This document shows positions 1-5,424 of a stretch of 8,324 bases of DNA, one piece after another. The position numbers were made by a program, and so were the translations under genes. This DNA is from Candidatus Eiseniibacteriota bacterium (GTDB lineage: Bacteria; Joyebacterota; Joyebacteria; Joyebacterales; Joyebacteraceae): NCBI GenBank assembly GCA_030610515.1, contig JAUWRQ010000024.1:1-8324 (forward strand), written 5' to 3'. The stretch's first letter is position 1. Each line of letters begins with the position of its first letter. A model generated the notes under the pieces. The model had not been told where the DNA came from and searched no databases. It saw nothing but the letters and a program-made list of their open reading frames with translations.

Positions 1-1
1 C

Positions 2-2110
2 ATAGCCAAGATGGTGCCGCGGGAGCTCGGCATAACGCTCGACGACGCCCTGAAGCGTGTGCCGGAGCTCCGTGAACTCCGCGACTCCGACGAGCGCTAC
101 GCGAAGCTCATCGAGTATTCGCTTGTTCTGGAGGGGCTCGCCCGTCACTCGTCGGTACACGCGGCCGGTGTCATCGTCGCGCCCGGGAGGATCGACGGCT
201 GGGCGCCGCTCTACAAGTCCCCCCGGGGTGAGATCACGACCCAGTACGCCATGAGGCCGCTGGCCCGAATCGGCCTTCTCAAGTTCGACTTCCTAGGACT
301 TCGCACGCTCACGGTCATCAAGAACACCCTCGAGATGATCAAGGAAAACCGAGGCATCGATCTCTCGTCCGACGCCATACCGCTTGACGACGATGAGACT
401 TTCGAGCTTCTGGGGAGCGGTCGGACCGTGGGGGTCTTCCAGCTCGAGTCGTCCGGCATGCGCGACCTCGTTCGCAAAATGAGACCGGAGCGCATCGAGG
501 ACATCATCGCAGTCAACGCCCTGTTCCGCCCCGGGCCTCTCAGATCCGGCATGGTCGACGACTTCGTGAAGAGGAAGCACGGCAAGCAGAAGGTGACCTA
601 CCTCCACCCGAAGCTCTCGGACGTCCTCGAGGAGACGTACGGCGTCATCGCGTATCAGGAGCAGGTGATGCAGATCGCGAGCGTGCTGGCTGGCTTCACG
701 CTCGGTCAGGCGGACGTCCTCCTGAACGCCATGCGCAAGAAGGTAGCGGACGTGATGGCGGAACAGAGGGGGAACTTCGTCAGGGGAGCGGTCGAGGCGG
801 GCGTGCCGGAGAAGACCGCGGGCGACGTTTTCGAGCTCATGGACAAGTTCGCGGGCTACGGATTCAACAAGGCCCACAGCGCGTCGTACGCCGTTCTGGC
901 CGTGCGGACAGGGTATCTCAAGACCCACTACCCCAGCGAGTTCATGGCCGCGACGCTCACGAGCGAGATGGACAACTCGGACCGCGTGGTCGTTCTCATC
1001 AACGAGTGCCGTCGCATGGCCATCAGGGTCCTGCCGCCCGACGTCAACGAGGGACACGTCGAGTTCCGGGCGACGTCCAGGGGAGACATCCAGTACGGAC
1101 TCGGGGCGATCAAGAACGTGGGTCGAGCTGCGATCAGGTCGATCACCAGGGCGCGCCGCCAGCACGGTTCCTTTGAGGACGTTTTCGATCTGACGGCCAG
1201 AACAGACTTGCGGCTCGTCAACCGGCGCGTGCTCGAGAGCCTCATCGCCGCGGGCGCGCTCGACAACCTCCACGGCCACAGGGCACAGCAGATGCGCGCG
1301 GTCCCCGCGGCGCTCGACCTGGGGCAGAGGGCGCAGAGGGAGCGCGAGTCCGGGCAGACGTCACTGCTGGAGGTCTTCGAGGGGCCGGACGGCGAGGGAG
1401 CGCGTCCCAGGAAGATGCCGGACGCGGAGCCGTGGGCCGACGGACACGCTCTTGCCCGCGAGAAGGAGGTTCTCGGGCTCTACATGACGGGGCATCCCCT
1501 CGCGCGGTTCGAGCGTGAGCTCCGGCTCTTCGGCACGGCGACAGTGGCGGACCTGGCGGAGACGGAGGACGGCGAACGGGTCCGGATCGGCGGCGTCATC
1601 GCACAGATCAAGACGACCACCGACCGGAAGGGCGAGCGCATGGCCTTCGTCACGCTCGAGGACTTCACCGGTCGAGCCGAGCTCGTAGTTTTCTCCAGCT
1701 GCTATTCGAAGCGGCGCGAGGACGTGCGCAGGGACGCGACGGTGATCGTGGAGGGCAAGGTGTCCACGCGTGAGGAAGAGGAACCGAAGATCATCGTCTC
1801 TGACATCGTCCCGTTCTCCTCGGTCTATACGAGGTTCGTCGAACGCGTGACGCTCTCGCTTTCCACCGCGGGGCTCGAGGAGTCGATGCTCGAGGAGATC
1901 AGTGCGGTTCTCGACGAGCATCGCGGCCGGATTCCCGTGGACTTCCTCATGCGCACGGCGGACGGGGAGGTCGTGACGGTGAACGCGGCGGGCGCGCGCG
2001 TCGAGCCCTCGAGGGAGCTGGTCGAGCGGCTCGGTGTCCTCGTGGGCGAGTCGAACATCGATCTCAAGGGCTCAGTGACTGCTTCCTCTCCGCCCGAGCC
2101 GGGTTTCTAA
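2..2110 (+). CDS. dnaE: DNA polymerase III subunit alpha (replicative polymerase), C-terminal part, 5' end outside window
   Basis: This is the catalytic subunit of the replicative DNA polymerase, acting in the cytoplasmic replisome. The frame is open from base 2 and gives 702 residues to the TAA, so the ATG at 11 is internal. The segment LLKFDFLGLRTLTVI (bases about 275-319) holds the third catalytic aspartate, at 287-289 (E. coli Asp555). From there to the C-terminus are 606 residues against 605 in E. coli, so the PHP domain and the first two catalytic aspartates lie upstream. Next come the conserved fingers region (GYGFNKAHSASYAVLA, about 860-900) and a helix-hairpin-helix region (about 1100-1280). 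A QTSLL-type putative beta-clamp-binding motif sits at 1355-1369, then the conserved LGLYMTGHPL at about 1473-1502. An OB fold spans about 1577-1815 and a short C-terminal domain follows. It looks like DnaE1, not PolC. Family assignment is secure. Confidence 0.97.
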   Translation: MAKMVPRELGITLDDALKRVPELRELRDSDERYAKLIEYSLVLEGLARHSSVHAAGVIVAPGRIDGWAPLYKSPRGEITTQYAMRPLARIGLLKFDFLGLRTLTVIKNTLEMIKENRGIDLSSDAIPLDDDETFELLGSGRTVGVFQLESSGMRDLVRKMRPERIEDIIAVNALFRPGPLRSGMVDDFVKRKHGKQKVTYLHPKLSDVLEETYGVIAYQEQVMQIASVLAGFTLGQADVLLNAMRKKVADVMAEQRGNFVRGAVEAGVPEKTAGDVFELMDKFAGYGFNKAHSASYAVLAVRTGYLKTHYPSEFMAATLTSEMDNSDRVVVLINECRRMAIRVLPPDVNEGHVEFRATSRGDIQYGLGAIKNVGRAAIRSITRARRQHGSFEDVFDLTARTDLRLVNRRVLESLIAAGALDNLHGHRAQQMRAVPAALDLGQRAQRERESGQTSLLEVFEGPDGEGARPRKMPDAEPWADGHALAREKEVLGLYMTGHPLARFERELRLFGTATVADLAETEDGERVRIGGVIAQIKTTTDRKGERMAFVTLEDFTGRAELVVFSSCYSKRREDVRRDATVIVEGKVSTREEEEPKIIVSDIVPFSSVYTRFVERVTLSLSTAGLEESMLEEISAVLDEHRGRIPVDFLMRTADGEVVTVNAAGARVEPSRELVERLGVLVGESNIDLKGSVTASSPPEPGF

Positions 2111-2139
2111 TTGACAGCCCTGTCAGAGGTTGCTATATT
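2111..2139 (+). promoter_or_regulatory. Sigma70-type promoter for the downstream operon
   Basis: A consensus -35 box TTGACA lies at 2111-2116 and a near-consensus -10 box TATATT at 2134-2139, separated by exactly 17 bp. The -35 box starts at the base after the dnaE stop codon. A transcript would start near 2146, leaving a leader of about 43 nt before the ATG at 2189. In such GC-rich DNA this short AT-rich element at optimal spacing stands out. It is the only convincing promoter I see in the window and could drive all genes from 2189 onward. Confidence 0.8.
2112..2125. promoter_or_regulatory. 14-bp inverted repeat over the -35 box, candidate operator
   Basis: TGACAG-CC-CTGTCA is a perfect dyad with 6-bp arms around a 2-bp centre, and it overlaps five bases of the -35 hexamer. 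Its position would let a dimeric regulator block or recruit RNA polymerase. The dyad is seen directly; the operator role is inference. Part of the left arm is dictated by the TTGACA consensus, so the symmetry may be partly coincidental. A two-base loop and the lack of a U tract make it a poor terminator for dnaE. Confidence 0.4.
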
Positions 2140-2174
2140 TCCCATCGAATCCTCGGGGGTGTTTCCCTGGGGTC

Positions 2175-2179
2175 GGAGG
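2175..2179 (+). promoter_or_regulatory. Ribosome binding site fixing the start at 2189
   Basis: GGAGG lies 9 nt before the ATG at 2189. It supports that start over the in-frame TTG at 2111, which is the first base of the -35 box and so lies upstream of the likely transcription start. Confidence 0.75.
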
Positions 2180-2188
2180 GTCCGTGAC

Positions 2189-2932
2189 ATGGTGCGGAAT
2201 CTGGTGCTTACGGCCCTTCTCGCGACGGCACTTCTGGTTCCGGGGGGCGCCCGGGCGGCCGGCGAGGAGTTCATAGAGCTCGTCGACGTGCCGAGCGCTC
2301 ACACGCTCGACAGGGCGGCGTACTCGCTGGGGCTCCGAATGGTGCCGGACGGCGGGATCCTCGTCGGCCTGAGACTAGGGGTGACGCCGTATCTGCAGGT
2401 CGGCGTGTCCTACGGCGCCGGCAACTTCGTGGGCTCCGGAGAGCCGGACTGGAACGACCGCGTCGAGTTCGACATCAAGTTGCGACTGGCGGAGGAGCAG
2501 ACGGTCATCCCCGGGCTCGCCGCCGGCTACGACTCGCGCGGGTACGGGAGACAGATCGAGGGCGGCGGCTACGACAAGGCGTCCGTGGGCTTCTTCGCGA
2601 CCGCTTCGAAAACGCTGCCGTTCTCGGAGTTCTGGCAAGCTCACTTGGGAGTGTCCCGCACCCTCGAGGAGGAGCGCGTGAAACCGGACCTCTTCGTCGG
2701 GGTGACGGCCCGCCTCTCGCAGGAGTTCTCGGTCGCGCTTGAGTACCAGCTGGGCATTGACAGGGAAAAGGCGTCGTCCGACGCCAAGACGGGGTATCTG
2801 AACGCAGGGTTGAGGTGGGTCTTCGCAAGCGAGCTGGAGCTGGCGCTTCACTTGCGCAACCTGGCGGGTCCCTCCGGCTCCCCGGGGCTCTCCTCGAGAT
2901 CCGTGGCGTTCGCCTACTACGACAGTTTCTGA
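2189..2932 (+). CDS. Predicted outer-membrane beta-barrel protein, function unknown
   Basis: The gene encodes 247 residues from the ATG at 2189, chosen because GGAGG precedes it and a signal peptide follows at once. Residues 1-23 have a short basic start, a hydrophobic core rich in Leu and Ala, and an ARA cleavage site before AGEEF, so the protein should be exported by Sec. The mature part is rich in alternating polar/aromatic stretches typical of amphipathic beta strands (for example [16 protein letters not shown] and [12 protein letters not shown]). It ends [10 protein letters not shown], with the C-terminal Phe of a BAM-recognised outer-membrane protein. Charged turns such as [14 protein letters not shown] separate the strands. 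It resembles the general YjbH/porin-like barrel type, but I recognise no specific family and no substrate. It is the first gene after the promoter at 2111 and ends 43 bp before accA. Confidence 0.75.
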   Translation: MVRNLVLTALLATALLVPGGARAAGEEFIELVDVPSAHTLDRAAYSLGLRMVPDGGILVGLRLGVTPYLQVGVSYGAGNFVGSGEPDWNDRVEFDIKLRLAEEQTVIPGLAAGYDSRGYGRQIEGGGYDKASVGFFATASKTLPFSEFWQAHLGVSRTLEEERVKPDLFVGVTARLSQEFSVALEYQLGIDREKASSDAKTGYLNAGLRWVFASELELALHLRNLAGPSGSPGLSSRSVAFAYYDSF

Positions 2933-2938
2933 GCAGTC

Positions 2939-2957
2939 GCCGCCTTTCCAAGGCGGC
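2939..2957 (+). other. Perfect hairpin between the barrel gene and accA
   Basis: GCCGCCTT-TCC-AAGGCGGC forms a perfect 8-bp stem with a 3-nt loop, six bases after the stop codon of the barrel gene. No U tract follows, so it is not a canonical intrinsic terminator. It could protect the 3' end of the upstream message or modulate accA translation. The GGAG used by the accA start at 2976 lies outside the stem, whereas the weaker AGGCGG that would serve an ATG at 2961 lies inside it. Confidence 0.5.
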
Positions 2958-2975
2958 CGGATGACGGAGACGGCC

Positions 2976-3932
2976 ATGGTTGGCTGGCTTGAATTCGAGA
3001 AGCCGCTCCTGGAACTCGAGCAGAGGATCGAGGAGCTTCGCAGCTTCGCCGATGGGCAGGCAATAGACGTTTCCCGTGAGCTCAAGCGCCTGGAGGCGAA
3101 GGCGGAGGGCCTAAGAAAGCAGATCTACGGGAAGCTCACGCGGTGGCAGATCGCCCAGATTGCGAGGCACCCCAGGCGTCCCTACACGCTCGACTATCTC
3201 AAGCGCTTCGGCGCCGAGTTCATTGAACTCCACGGAGACAGGCGCTTCGGCGACGACCCGGCGCTCGTGGGTGGGCTCTGCTTCATGGGCGACCGGAAGA
3301 TCGTCGTCGTCGGACATCAGAAGGGCCGCGACACGAAGGAGAACATACACAGGAACTTCGGCATGGCCCATCCCGAGGGATACCGCAAGGCCCTGCGACT
3401 CATGCGCCTCGCGGCCTCCTTCGGTCGGCCGATCGTCACGTTCGTCGACACGCCGGGCGCGCATCCCGGGATCGGCGCGGAGGAACGAGGCCAGGCTGAG
3501 GCCATAGCCCGGAACTTGCACGAGATGGCCAGGCTGCCTGTCCCGATCGTCGTCGTCATCATCGGCGAGGGGGGGAGCGGTGGGGCCTTAGGGATCGGCG
3601 TGGGCGATCGCGTGCTCATGCTGCAGTACTCCATCGACTCGGTCATCTCGCCCGAGGGCTGCGCTTCCATTCTGTTCCGGGACGCTTCCCGCGCGGAGGA
3701 GGCGGCCGAGGCGATGAAGATCGTGGCTCCGGACCTCGAGGAGCTCGGCGTCATTGACGAGATCATAGAAGAGCCCGCGGGCGGCGCGCACCGTGATGCC
3801 GCGGGGGCTGCTGAAAACGTCAAGGTGGCCATCGAGCGGCACCTTTCGGAGCTCGAGGGTCTCTCGGGAGACGAGCTGGTCAGGCGCAGGCTCGACAAAT
3901 TCATGGCGATGGGCGAGATCCGGGAGGCCTGA
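2976..3932 (+). CDS. accA: Acetyl-CoA carboxylase carboxyltransferase subunit alpha
   Basis: AccA forms the heterotetrameric carboxyltransferase with AccD. It transfers the carboxyl group from carboxybiotin on AccB to acetyl-CoA, making malonyl-CoA for fatty acid synthesis in the cytoplasm. The product is 318 residues (E. coli 319). The N-terminus has the usual helical [17 protein letters not shown] segment. The crotonase-fold core carries family blocks including [52 protein letters not shown] and [10 protein letters not shown] (residues 197-206), a glycine-rich stretch of the oxyanion-hole type, then [11 protein letters not shown] prefer the ATG at 2976 because GGAG sits 6 nt before it and the protein then aligns with known AccA starts. 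An in-frame ATG at 2961 would add five residues with a poorer ribosome site. No accD or biotin carboxylase gene is in view. Confidence 0.96.
   Translation: MVGWLEFEKPLLELEQRIEELRSFADGQAIDVSRELKRLEAKAEGLRKQIYGKLTRWQIAQIARHPRRPYTLDYLKRFGAEFIELHGDRRFGDDPALVGGLCFMGDRKIVVVGHQKGRDTKENIHRNFGMAHPEGYRKALRLMRLAASFGRPIVTFVDTPGAHPGIGAEERGQAEAIARNLHEMARLPVPIVVVIIGEGGSGGALGIGVGDRVLMLQYSIDSVISPEGCASILFRDASRAEEAAEAMKIVAPDLEELGVIDEIIEEPAGGAHRDAAGAAENVKVAIERHLSELEGLSGDELVRRRLDKFMAMGEIREA
3923..3927 (+). promoter_or_regulatory. Ribosome binding site for the GTG start at 3937
   Basis: GGAGG within the last codons of accA lies 9 nt before the GTG at 3937. It selects this start over upstream in-frame codons (from 3793) that run inside accA. 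Confidence 0.65.
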
Positions 3933-3936
3933 GCCG

Positions 3937-4362
3937 GTGATCGCTCTGACCCACATGGTGGTCGGCGGGGCCGTCGGGTCGTTCGTCGACGGAAGAGGGA
4001 TCGCGTTCGGCCTCGGGGTCGTTTCTCACGTGCCTCTCGACGTGATCCCGCACTACGAGTTCGACAAGATGTGGCTCGAGGTCGCGATCGTCGCTTCCTT
4101 CCTAGGGGCGATGCTCGCGACCGGTCACGCAGGGACGGGTCTCTTCTGGGGCGCCCTGGGTGGAGTCGTGCCCGATCTGGAGAACCTCCTGTGGCGCCTC
4201 GGTGTCATGCCGGAACGCCGGAAGCTCTTCCCGGGGCACAACGGGAGACTCGGGCGGTTCCTGCGGCACGGAAGATCCCTGGGCCCGGGACACGCGTGGT
4301 GGCAGGCGGCGATCGCGGTCTGCGCCGTAGCGATCATGATATGGCGCGTGCGCACGGTCTGA
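3937..4362 (+). CDS. Small integral membrane protein with His/Asp motifs, resembling YdjM/DUF457-type proteins
   Basis: The protein has 141 residues from GTG 3937, four bases after the accA stop, so co-transcription and probably coupled translation are likely. An ATG at 3955 is a weaker alternative. I see about four hydrophobic segments (roughly residues 8-29, 47-62, 66-80 and 121-137). Potential metal ligands recur at their edges: His6, then SHVPLDVIPHYE with His31, Asp35 and His39, then VVPDLEN with Asp80, and FPGHNG with His101. This H...HxxxDxxPH...PD...H pattern recalls the YdjM/DUF457 'membrane-bound metal-dependent hydrolase' group, whose activity is poorly established. The similarity is judged by eye. 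No substrate can be assigned, though the position next to accA would be compatible with an envelope or lipid role. Confidence 0.7.
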   Translation: MIALTHMVVGGAVGSFVDGRGIAFGLGVVSHVPLDVIPHYEFDKMWLEVAIVASFLGAMLATGHAGTGLFWGALGGVVPDLENLLWRLGVMPERRKLFPGHNGRLGRFLRHGRSLGPGHAWWQAAIAVCAVAIMIWRVRTV

Positions 4363-4423
4363 AGCACGGAGCCCTTGAACCTGAACGAATCCGGCACGAA
4401 CTGACGAAGGAGCCCCGGCAGCG

Positions 4424-4882
4424 ATGAAGCTCTCATCTTTCACGGACCGACGATTCGTAAGCCTCGCGCTCGAGGGAACGGGCAAGGAAGACGTCATCTC
4501 GTCACTGGTGGAACTTCTGTCCCGTTCTCCCAAGCTCAAGGACAAGCGTCTCTTCCTCCAGGACGTGCTGGCGAGGGAGAAGCTCGTCACTACCGGCGTC
4601 GGGCACGGTGTTGCGTTTCCGCACGCGAAGAGCGAGGCGGTCCAGGGCGTGACGTTCGCGTTCGGCCGGACGGAAGGCGACGTGGACTTCGGAGCGCTGG
4701 ATGGCCGGCCGGTGAGGCTCGTCTTTCTCATCGGCGCCACCAAGCAGCTCGAGCCCTCCAGGGTCTACCTGAATCTGATGGCTCGTCTCTCGTTCCTGAT
4801 GAAGAACGAGAGCAACCGGAGCGTTCTTCTATCTGCGGATTCGGTCGAGGAGGTCTTTCACCTCATCGATTCGATCGACTGA
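4424..4882 (+). CDS. PTS EIIA domain protein, fructose/mannitol/Ntr type
   Basis: This 152-residue protein is a single EIIA type-2 domain, which accepts phosphate from HPr on a histidine and either passes it to an EIIB or acts as a regulator, as PtsN does. The signature TTGVGHGVAFPHAKSEAV places the phospho-acceptor at His67, with His61 nearby as in the GxGxGxAxPH motif. The length equals one complete domain, and the fold's closing helix (DSVEEVFHLIDSID) is present. AAGGAG ends 11 nt before the ATG, a slightly long spacing. No EIIB, EIIC, HPr or EI gene is in the window, so a regulatory role is more likely than sugar transport. The next gene encodes a CBS protein; pairing of EIIA and CBS modules is known in bacterial transporter-regulation contexts, often near cation/proton antiporters, but none is visible here. 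Confidence 0.9.
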   Translation: MKLSSFTDRRFVSLALEGTGKEDVISSLVELLSRSPKLKDKRLFLQDVLAREKLVTTGVGHGVAFPHAKSEAVQGVTFAFGRTEGDVDFGALDGRPVRLVFLIGATKQLEPSRVYLNLMARLSFLMKNESNRSVLLSADSVEEVFHLIDSID

Positions 4883-4883
4883 G

Positions 4884-4921
4884 CGCCGTTCGGCGGGGGG
4901 AGTGCGCGCCCGCCCCCGGCG
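4884..4921 (+). other. GC-rich alternative hairpins in the EIIA-CBS gap
   Basis: CGCCG at 4884-4888 can pair with CGGCG at 4891-4895 (tight loop) or with CGGCG at 4917-4921. CGGGGG at 4894-4899 can pair with CCCCCG at 4913-4918. These pairings compete with one another. No U tract follows, so this is not a standard terminator. It may simply reflect base composition, or it may tune expression of the CBS gene, which lacks a strong Shine-Dalgarno sequence. Confidence 0.3.
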
Positions 4922-4956
4922 ATTCCGACTGTGAGTCTCCGAGAGAGCACGGGGCC

Positions 4957-5424
4957 ATGAAGGCACGCGACTACATGAGCGGCGACGTCGTCTCCGTCGG
5001 GAGAGCGGCCAACATGGCCGAGATCGTCGCCATCTTGAACAAACACGGTGTGTCCGGCGTCCCTGTTGTCGATGAGGAAGGTGGTCTCCTCGGCGTCGTT
5101 ACGCACGAGGAGCTGATCAACGTCTTCATACCTCATTACCTCTCGATGTTCGACGATCTGGCCTTCCTCGACGACCTTGGCGCGATTGAGACGCAGACGA
5201 TGGCGGAGATCGAGCCGTCGCTCTTCCTTGCGGAGGATGTGATGGTTGCCGATCCCGTCACCGTCAAGCCGGAGACCTCCATAGTGAAGGCCGCGGCTCT
5301 CCTCTTGAACAAGAGGCTCGTGTTCCTTCCGGTCGTGGACGCAGACGGCAGGGTGGTGGGCGTTCTCAACAGGGGCGACGTGAGCCGCGCCCTCACGGGA
5401 GTCCGCTCGGAGGAATGTGGATGA
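4957..5424 (+). CDS. Two-CBS-domain protein (adenosyl-ligand sensor type)
   Basis: The 155-residue protein is a Bateman module with no attached enzyme or transporter. CBS1 covers about residues 1-57 (MKARDYMSGDVVSV ... GVSGVPVVDEEGGLLGVVTHEEL). CBS2 covers about 92-149 (AEDVMVADPVTVKPETSIVKAA ... FLPVVDADGRVVGVLNRGDVSRAL). Between them lies an acidic and aromatic linker of about 35 residues (VFIPHYLSMFDDLAFLDDLG and following), longer than a minimal tandem CBS linker. Such modules usually bind AMP, ATP or S-adenosylmethionine and control a partner protein. The start has only a weak ribosome site (GAGAG at 4941-4945), so expression may depend on the upstream EIIA gene, whose stop is 74 bp away. 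Its own stop overlaps the start of the protease gene. The ligand and partner are unknown. Confidence 0.9.
   Translation: MKARDYMSGDVVSVGRAANMAEIVAILNKHGVSGVPVVDEEGGLLGVVTHEELINVFIPHYLSMFDDLAFLDDLGAIETQTMAEIEPSLFLAEDVMVADPVTVKPETSIVKAAALLLNKRLVFLPVVDADGRVVGVLNRGDVSRALTGVRSEECG
5409..5415 (+). promoter_or_regulatory. Ribosome binding site and ATGA overlap coupling the CBS gene to the protease
   Basis: GGAGGAA lies inside the last CBS codons, with its GGAGG core 7 nt before the ATG at 5421. The ATG overlaps the CBS stop codon (TGA 5422-5424) as ATGA, the classic arrangement for translational coupling by terminating ribosomes. Confidence 0.85.

Noticed and set aside
293..1279. 328-codon open frame on the - strand
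   Set aside because: Antisense shadow of dnaE, whose + frame carries unmistakable polymerase motifs over the same bases.
2068..2110. GGCTC/GAGCC pairing near the dnaE 3' end as a terminator
   Set aside because: The stem is only about 5 bp with a long loop inside coding sequence and is not followed by a convincing U tract.
2111..2188. TTG-initiated N-terminal extension of the barrel protein
   Set aside because: The TTG is the first base triplet of the -35 box, upstream of the expected transcript start. GGAGG and the signal peptide point to ATG 2189.
3793..3936. N-terminal extension of the membrane protein from an ATG at 3793
   Set aside because: This part overlaps the conserved C-terminus of accA in another frame and reads as Ser/Arg-rich shadow sequence. 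GTG 3937 has a good ribosome site and starts a plausible membrane protein.
4363..4423. Possible second promoter (TTGAAC) before the EIIA gene
   Set aside because: No -10-like sequence occurs at a suitable distance; the stretch is short and shows only the AAGGAG ribosome site.
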